From the NCBI GenBank assembly GCA_947359465.1, contig OX375877.1, positions 30,608,407 to 30,672,406 of the forward strand: 64,000 nucleotides of DNA, written 5' to 3'. The translations under genes and the position numbers were made by a program. Origin of the DNA: Metellina segmentata (taxonomy: Eukaryota; Arthropoda; Arachnida; Araneae; Tetragnathidae). Shown piece by piece: positions 58,791 through 64,000 of the stretch. The notes below the pieces were generated by a model. The model was not told the DNA's origin. It saw nothing but the letters and a program-made list of their open reading frames with translations, and ran no database searches. How positions within the stretch are numbered: the first letter of the stretch is position 1; each line of letters begins with the position of its first letter.

Positions 58791-60096
58791 TTCTTTCCTA
58801 TCGTATCCGGAGGATAAGAATCGATAATTAAAGAGGTTGGGCAATTTATTAGAATTTTTGCGTGTGTTGTAAGATGACGTTTTTTCCTGTCGAAACAAAA
58901 ACGAAGGACAATTTGTCTTGCTAAACAAGGTTTTAAAAAAGAGAAACCAGCATATTCGATAATGTTCTGTTTAGATGAAAAAGCAAAAAGGAATAACTTC
59001 ATTTTCTTGATTAGTCAACTACTTAACATGAGAGTTCCGGTAATTTTATCGAATGTTTTTAAATTTAGTTGGGAAGGTAAAAAATGTAGTTGATATTAAT
59101 TTTTTGGAGGGCTTTTGAGGTTTTAATTTTTCTCCTGACTTTTCCTCTTTTAATTTTTTACCTGGCTTAATCAAACAAAAAAACCATATTTGAAGACTCA
59201 TTAATTGAAAAATTTGTATTCGTTTAGTGAAACAATGTAAAAATGAAGTGCAAGTAAAGGCGTACGAAATTTGTAACCTCAAAAAATTGTTTTTCTATAA
59301 ATTGTTAATAAAAAATGTTTTTCTGCTCTTGGTAGTAGTAAAAATATTTCAATAGTGTAGATTTAAAACAAGAATTACGGCACAGCAGTCCTTATTATAC
59401 AAAAAAGGTTCAGCACTTTGTACTGAATAACGCATGATTGTACTGGGGTTTGTGAAAATAAAAGCAGAAAGCTAAATTTGGCCGAAATTTTTTTCGAAAT
59501 CATTTTTTTAAAACAAAATATTGTTTATATATACTAAAATTTACTTGGTACATTGGTCAACCGTTTGTACAAGTTTCTATCTGCACTTAAATGGCTATTG
59601 TAACTTTAAGTATTGTGTTTCTAGTTTTATATTTTCAATTGATTAAATCTCTCACAGATCCGAAATTATTCATCCACTCAAAAATTATAAGTAAAGCGTG
59701 GTAAGCGCGTTCACTTATAAAATGTATCTGTGATTGCGTGAAACGCTTGAAGAAGTCCTATAGATTAGATTAAAGACTTGAGCACTTTAAATTTCTGCAG
59801 ACCAAAAAAGGGAACGCATAAAATGGCATGCACTTGTCCCATTCACAGTATATTACATTTTGAAAACAAGAGTATGGTATGCATTTTCCTCATCATATAT
59901 GGCAAGAATGACCACATGAAATAATATTCTAAAGTATTTTTTTAAAACTACTATATCCATGGTAAAATTAAAAAAAAAAGTGTGTAAACACATATAACAA
60001 TTACAGTCAAACTTGGGGATTTTGAACTTTTTAAAAAATTACATCAATGGTAAATATAAACAAATAAGAGAGTAAACACATCTAACAATTGGCAGT
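58791..60096. other. AT-rich DNA, nothing recognised
   Basis: No gene or transposon end identified. Confidence 0.4.
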
Positions 60097-60353
60097 AAAA
60101 CATTAAGATTTCAGCCGACCAACCGGTCTAGTGGTTAAGGTGTTGGCCTCTGGATCGGAAGGTTCCTGGTTCGAATCCGGGGTCAGGGCATGGATATAAA
60201 TTGTGTTGTCCTTTGTTAGGAAGCGATGATGGTCCTCCCACTGGGTGCTCCTTCACAAGAGACCATCAATTCCGGCCTTGTAGTGGCCAATGACTATGTG
60301 CATTTGTGCCCGCCATTAGAAAAAAAAAAAAAAAAAAAAACATTAAGATTTCA
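60097..60353 (+). repeat. Full-length tRNA-derived SINE with 17-bp TSD and poly(A)
   Basis: TSD AAAACATTAAGATTTCA at 60097-60113 and 60337-60353. Body 60114 to about 60318 with A box TAGTGGTTAAGG (60129-60140) and B box GGTTCGAATCC (60168-60178), both near consensus, then GGGCATGGATATAAATTGTG and CGCCATTAG plus an A20 tail. Intact boxes, tail and TSD mark a young copy that pol III might still transcribe. Confidence 0.93.
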
Positions 60354-61101
60354 AACTTTTTTAAAAGTCCAAATTTTTGGCTGATTCGAATTTTTTTGCC
60401 CTCTGAATTTTTAAATAATTTTAAAATAAAACCGCACGTTTAATTCGAAAATATTATGGCTAGTTATAGAATATTTTGTTGTTCAACACAAAATGGTTTC
60501 TCATATGATCTTACTTTTATTAATCCATAGCTGAGAAGATAATTTAGTGATGACTCACTTTTTCCTTGACTACATCAGATGCATGTATACAGGTCAAGTC
60601 TCCGGGATTTTAAAAATCTATTATTGCCCTTCGTATGCTTTTCAATTTAACATTATTTCGTGCAACACACAGAGATTTTTCTCTTGCTTTCTTTTGTCGT
60701 AAAAGAAATTTGACCTGCTGTTATTGTCATTATGGTCTGGCTCAAAAAGAGCTGATAACAAAATATTAACTACGTTTACAAAACAAATTAAAATTCAGTT
60801 TAACAGCACTAAAACCGTTTAGCTTCGACGCTTCTTTTATGTCAAGTTATATTTTAAGTTTAGGTTAAATAAATACGTGTATTTCTTTCGTAAAGCGTTT
60901 TAATTTTTTCTTTACCCCCTTATACTAATTTTTAAAAATATACTAATTACTTTATATTAATTTTCGGAAATCGTGGAATATATAACGAAATCTTTAATCG
61001 TGGAATATATAATCTTTAATATGAAGTATTTTTGGCATTCATTTTAACCTCAAAATATTCAAGTATCGAATTTTCCTTTATTAATGTGTCTAGAAGAACG
61101 T
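60354..61101. other. AT-rich DNA, nothing recognised
   Basis: No gene or transposon end identified. Confidence 0.4.
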
Positions 61102-61809
61102 GGTTATATCATGGAAGTAGGAAAGATAAGGAAGTGCCCTAACAAGGTTTCGCTACCGGTTTAACTGAAGCCACATACTTCCACGGTTTTAAAGCACCAA
61201 TATGGCGGCCGCGCATGCGCTGTTAAAAACCTTTGATTCGGCGCATTTTTTTTTCATATACAGATGTGTTCATTCATTTTGCAATTCAGAGATGATAAAT
61301 AAATGATATATTACTAATTTTGGAAATATTTTGTTTTTTAAAATGATAATTTAAGTATGATATAAAAAAAATTTACTACCGTTTTCCCGTTTACTTTTAA
61401 ATTTTGTGATTGAATATGCTATAGTATAATTACAATATAACTATTATGTATAACTGCATTTCAGTTCTTAGGTTATTGCTTTTTTTTACACTCATGCTTA
61501 AATCTTATTTCAAAATATTCTTTTATTACAGCATGCATGATATGGAGCACATTATTATCCAAAAGGTTGACATATCAAATCCTTGTATTCTGAAAACAAA
61601 TAGAGAAAAAAAAATTAATTTAAAGAACGAGACCCACTACTACCCGACATGACACAGGCCTGTCGCCTCAATCCTTCCACTGGACTGTTGCCCTGAAAAC
61701 ATTTAAAGCGAAAGAAATGTGTATTCACTAAAGTTAAATAATTTAAGAACACTCTTATAGTTTTAGAATCTTTATTAAAACAGCATAAAATAGTGTATTC
61801 AGTTAACAA

Positions 61810-62294
61810 TCACTGCCCTTTAAATAACACCAGTTTTGTATACAATTGCCTAACAGCTTTTGGATTATTGCTTATGTTTTTACTCTCATGTTTAAATCTT
61901 ATAACAAAATATTCTTTTATTACTGCACGCATGAGATGGAGCACATGATTATCCAATGGGTTGACATCAAACCCATGGTTGTCTAATTCACAAAAGAGTT
62001 TCAAACCCACAACTTTTTCAATTGCCGTCTTTTCAAAATAAAGTATAGTGAAGCATTTTTTTGCTGAAAAAACAGTGCAATTAGGGTTTTCACGGAAAAT
62101 TGCCTCAGAAATTTGGCAGAGCCTATATAAACTTGCAGATGGGTAAACTAATTGTCCTCTACTTTTAAAAGAAATTAATGACACTGTTGCAGGAACATAT
62201 GCAAAAAGTGCACTTATGCACTGATGGCATTTTAAAAGTGATGCCAGTTTTCCCCAATATATCCAGCTAAATAATGAACTATGTAGATAGACAT
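61810..62294 (-). pseudogene. P-element/THAP9-type transposase C-terminal fragment
   Basis: Minus-strand reading: MSIYIVHYLAGYIG (one frame), then after a one-base shift KLASLLKCHQCISALFAYVP and SLISFKSRGQLVYPSASLYR. It ends with VNPLDNHVLHLMRAVIKEYF, VIRFKHESKN and LYTKLVLFKGQ at a natural stop. These match the last part of P-element and THAP9 transposases: the YxAGxxxxKL..CxxC segment, LISxKxRGGLxYPS, and the LxKLxLFxxQ end. The N-terminal THAP zinc finger, GTP-binding and first catalytic regions are missing, so the element is non-autonomous. Confidence 0.8.
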
Positions 62295-62400
62295 TTCATT
62301 GAGAAGACCGATATCAAAAATTACATTATGTTCAGGCACGCTATTTTCACCAGTTTCTAACTCTTATTACAACTGGTAGGTTACAAAATCAAACAATTCT

Positions 62401-62445
62401 GTTAATTAATGAATCAAATTATATTAATTTGATTCATTAATTAAC
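62401..62445. repeat. Perfect 21-bp inverted repeat, 3-nt spacer
   Basis: Arm GTTAATTAATGAATCAAATT plus A (62401-62421), spacer TAT, exact inverse to 62445. Lies inside the P element and is followed by a short tandem CCCTTGGATAAT. Confidence 0.97.
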
Positions 62446-62859
62446 CCTTGGATAATCCCTTGGATAAATCAGTCAACTTTTCAAAGTAATATTTAAATGT
62501 TTTTAAATACGTTTAATTTTGAATATAATGCTGCTTGAACACTTAGAAGTTACAGGTCAAAAAGCTATCAGCCTAAGAGATACATAAAATTAAACTTACA
62601 TATGAAACGATATTCCAAGGATCTTCTTTGTGCTTCGGTTTGTACACCAGTAGGCAACACAAGACGTCATATCCAAATCAAAACTAGGAAAATTGTGCGA
62701 TATATTTCGTTAAAAACTTCAATCAAATAAAGGTATAACCACGTTGAATAACATGCACGAGCACAATGTTTTTAAAGCACCAAGATGGTGGTGCGGTTAC
62801 GGTTTTGGCTTCAACAGTTCAAAGTTAAGGCACTTCCATTATCTTTCCTACTTCCATGG

Positions 62860-62860
62860 G

Positions 62861-62952
<92 letters not shown>
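62860..62952. repeat. (TA)n microsatellite at the P-element TSD
   Basis: Starts within the right-hand GGTTATAT TSD and runs about 90 bp. Confidence 0.97.
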
Positions 62953-62954
<2 letters not shown>

Positions 62955-63599
62955 TGACGAGATTTCTGTAAACAATTGCTCCACCTCACCTTCCTTTATG
63001 ACTTAACATGATAGAAAATTTAAAAAAAAAAACCGGTTCGCTGTAGGGGTCCCCAAACGAGTACATTAGCTCCATTGGTATGTGCAGGAATTGATGAATG
63101 AATATACTTGAAACATTTTGAAAATAAAAAAGGTACTATAATAATGTACTTACATGGGTACTTCAGGAGTGAGGATTATATCACAAAAATGAAAGCAGAG
63201 TCATAAATCAAAACCGAAAAATGAACGTTAAGTAAACTATCCAAAAACGTATATAACACGAGAGATATTTTGTAAAATATTTTTGTGATTCTTCCTAATG
63301 CTACCCATGTTGCCCAATTATCCATGTTGCTAGCAAGATGCAAATTGTAGGTGGCTTCGAATTCTGTATCTTACTTTGAGTGCATTTCTGTCTTTTGGGT
63401 CAGTAAAACTTACCTTACGTGTATATGTACAACACATGATGTTGGCCGTTTTGTGATAACGCAGTTTGACCAAAATTTGGACCATTAAACCCAACCATTC
63501 AAACCATAATTTACCCTCATGTAAAAGAAATGACAGAAATTCGAAACCTTGAAGCATCTTTGCTATTTCTTCAAAGCATCTTCTTCAAGCATCCATTGA
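62953..63599. other. Non-coding DNA, nothing recognised
   Basis: No gene or transposon end identified. Confidence 0.35.
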
Positions 63600-64000
63600 T
63601 ATTCTAATCTAAAGGCTTCTTAACCAAAGGCCAGATATAAAAAAATGGGAGAAAAGCCAAACTACTCTCTCTCTCTTCATTGAGATTCAAATACAAAAAG
63701 TTACTGAATCAAAGACCTGAATGTAAACCACTCGGCAACTGAACTGGATGAATGAATCCAAAGTTGCACGTCGTTGTAAATATACAACCCAATCAACCAA
63801 CCAATCAGAATTTCAGGACTCAACTCGTATAAGAGGTCCTCTTATATACGACATGTCATCTTATATATGGGGGTTAATTAATAACCATCTTATATGCGAT
63901 GACACATATCTACAAGCATATATACGAATCCAAAGGTTACTTAACCAAAGGCCGGAGTGCAAACCACTCGGCTACAGATCTGGGAATCAGAATCCAATGT
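63600..64000 (-). repeat. Two tRNA-like SINE heads
   Basis: On the minus strand, GTAGCCGAGTGGTTTGCACT (about 63960-63980) and TTGCCGAGTGGTTTACATTC (about 63725-63745) carry a pol III A box (TAGCCGAGTGG). Each is followed by a CCTTTGGTTAAGTAACC-like segment. The second has a B-box-like TTTGAATCTC. CTTATATACGACATGTCATC-type repeats lie between them. Likely a third SINE family. Confidence 0.45.

Larger units (their letters stand above)
61110..62858 (-). mobile_element. P-superfamily DNA transposon, 1.75 kb, TIRs and perfect TSD
   Basis: Left end CATGGAAGTAGGAAAGATAA then GGAAGTGCCCTAAC; right end inverted is the same 20 bases, one extra T, then GGAAGTGCCTTAAC. Perfect 8-bp TSD GGTTATAT at 61102-61109 and 62859-62866. 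P elements begin CATG/CAT and make 8-bp TSDs, and the interior carries a P-type transposase fragment on the minus strand. A 110-bp internal duplication (61471-61582 and 61862-61975) and a 45-bp palindrome (62401-62445) are present. A second inner motif TTTTAAAGCACCAATATGG (61178) recurs inverted at 62770. Confidence 0.9.

Noticed and set aside
60114..60200. tRNA gene
   Set aside because: A and B boxes are present but the acceptor stem is absent and a SINE body with poly(A) and TSD follows.
61446..61652. Plus-strand 68-codon frame
   Set aside because: Antisense shadow of the duplicated P-transposase fragment.

Overview
This window looks like gene-poor, AT-rich nuclear DNA from an arthropod. 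A spider or other chelicerate is my best guess, from the mixture of tRNA-derived SINEs, CGGBP1-like and BED-type hAT elements and short Helitrons, but this is inference and no sequence here fixes the species. There are no operons, ribosome binding sites, rRNA genes or convincing tRNA genes. I found no host protein-coding gene that I can name. Every coding stretch I recognise is a broken piece of a transposon: Tc1/mariner, hAT, Tigger/pogo, P element, or the end of a LINE ORF2.

Layout. 1-9.7 kb: a Tc1-like pseudogene, a hAT element with target-site duplication (TSD), a 2.4-kb 45-bp minisatellite that is open on both strands, a SINE split by a second hAT element, and a duplicated LINE tail. 10-22 kb: a SINE, a head-to-tail pair of non-autonomous Helitrons, a reversed Helitron whose end has become a TA microsatellite, a GC-richer block that may be regulatory, a PIF/Harbinger-like MITE with a 48-bp LINE stub inside it, a LINE end, and a three-layer nest (SINE split by hAT, hAT split by Helitron). 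22-34 kb: SINEs, another hAT MITE, a Helitron, a decayed minisatellite, and 3.5 kb of G-poor satellite. 34.5-38.25 kb: about 36 almost identical copies of a 104-bp satellite running straight into a SINE. 38.6-47 kb: a deleted Tc1-like element with matching terminal inverted repeats (TIRs), a Mutator-like MITE inside a SINE, a hAT element, a SINE with a 14-bp TSD, and a 1.6-kb reversed Helitron. 48-64 kb: more SINEs, several TIR elements, a deleted Tigger-like element, a SINE with a 17-bp TSD, and a 1.75-kb P-superfamily element with TIRs, a perfect 8-bp TSD and a fragment of its transposase.

The elements do not form a pathway; they record insertion history. Nesting gives relative ages: the SINEs are often the target (of hAT at 8.2 kb and 19.6 kb, and of the Mutator-like element at 40.8 kb), while Helitrons and LINE stubs sit inside DNA transposons. 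A few GC-richer, non-repetitive blocks (about 7.4-7.9, 15.6-16.5, 39.8-40.2, 52.0-52.3 and 58.4-58.8 kb) are the best candidates for host function, perhaps as cis-regulatory elements. All element boundaries were read by eye from TIRs, TSDs and terminal motifs; no database search was possible.
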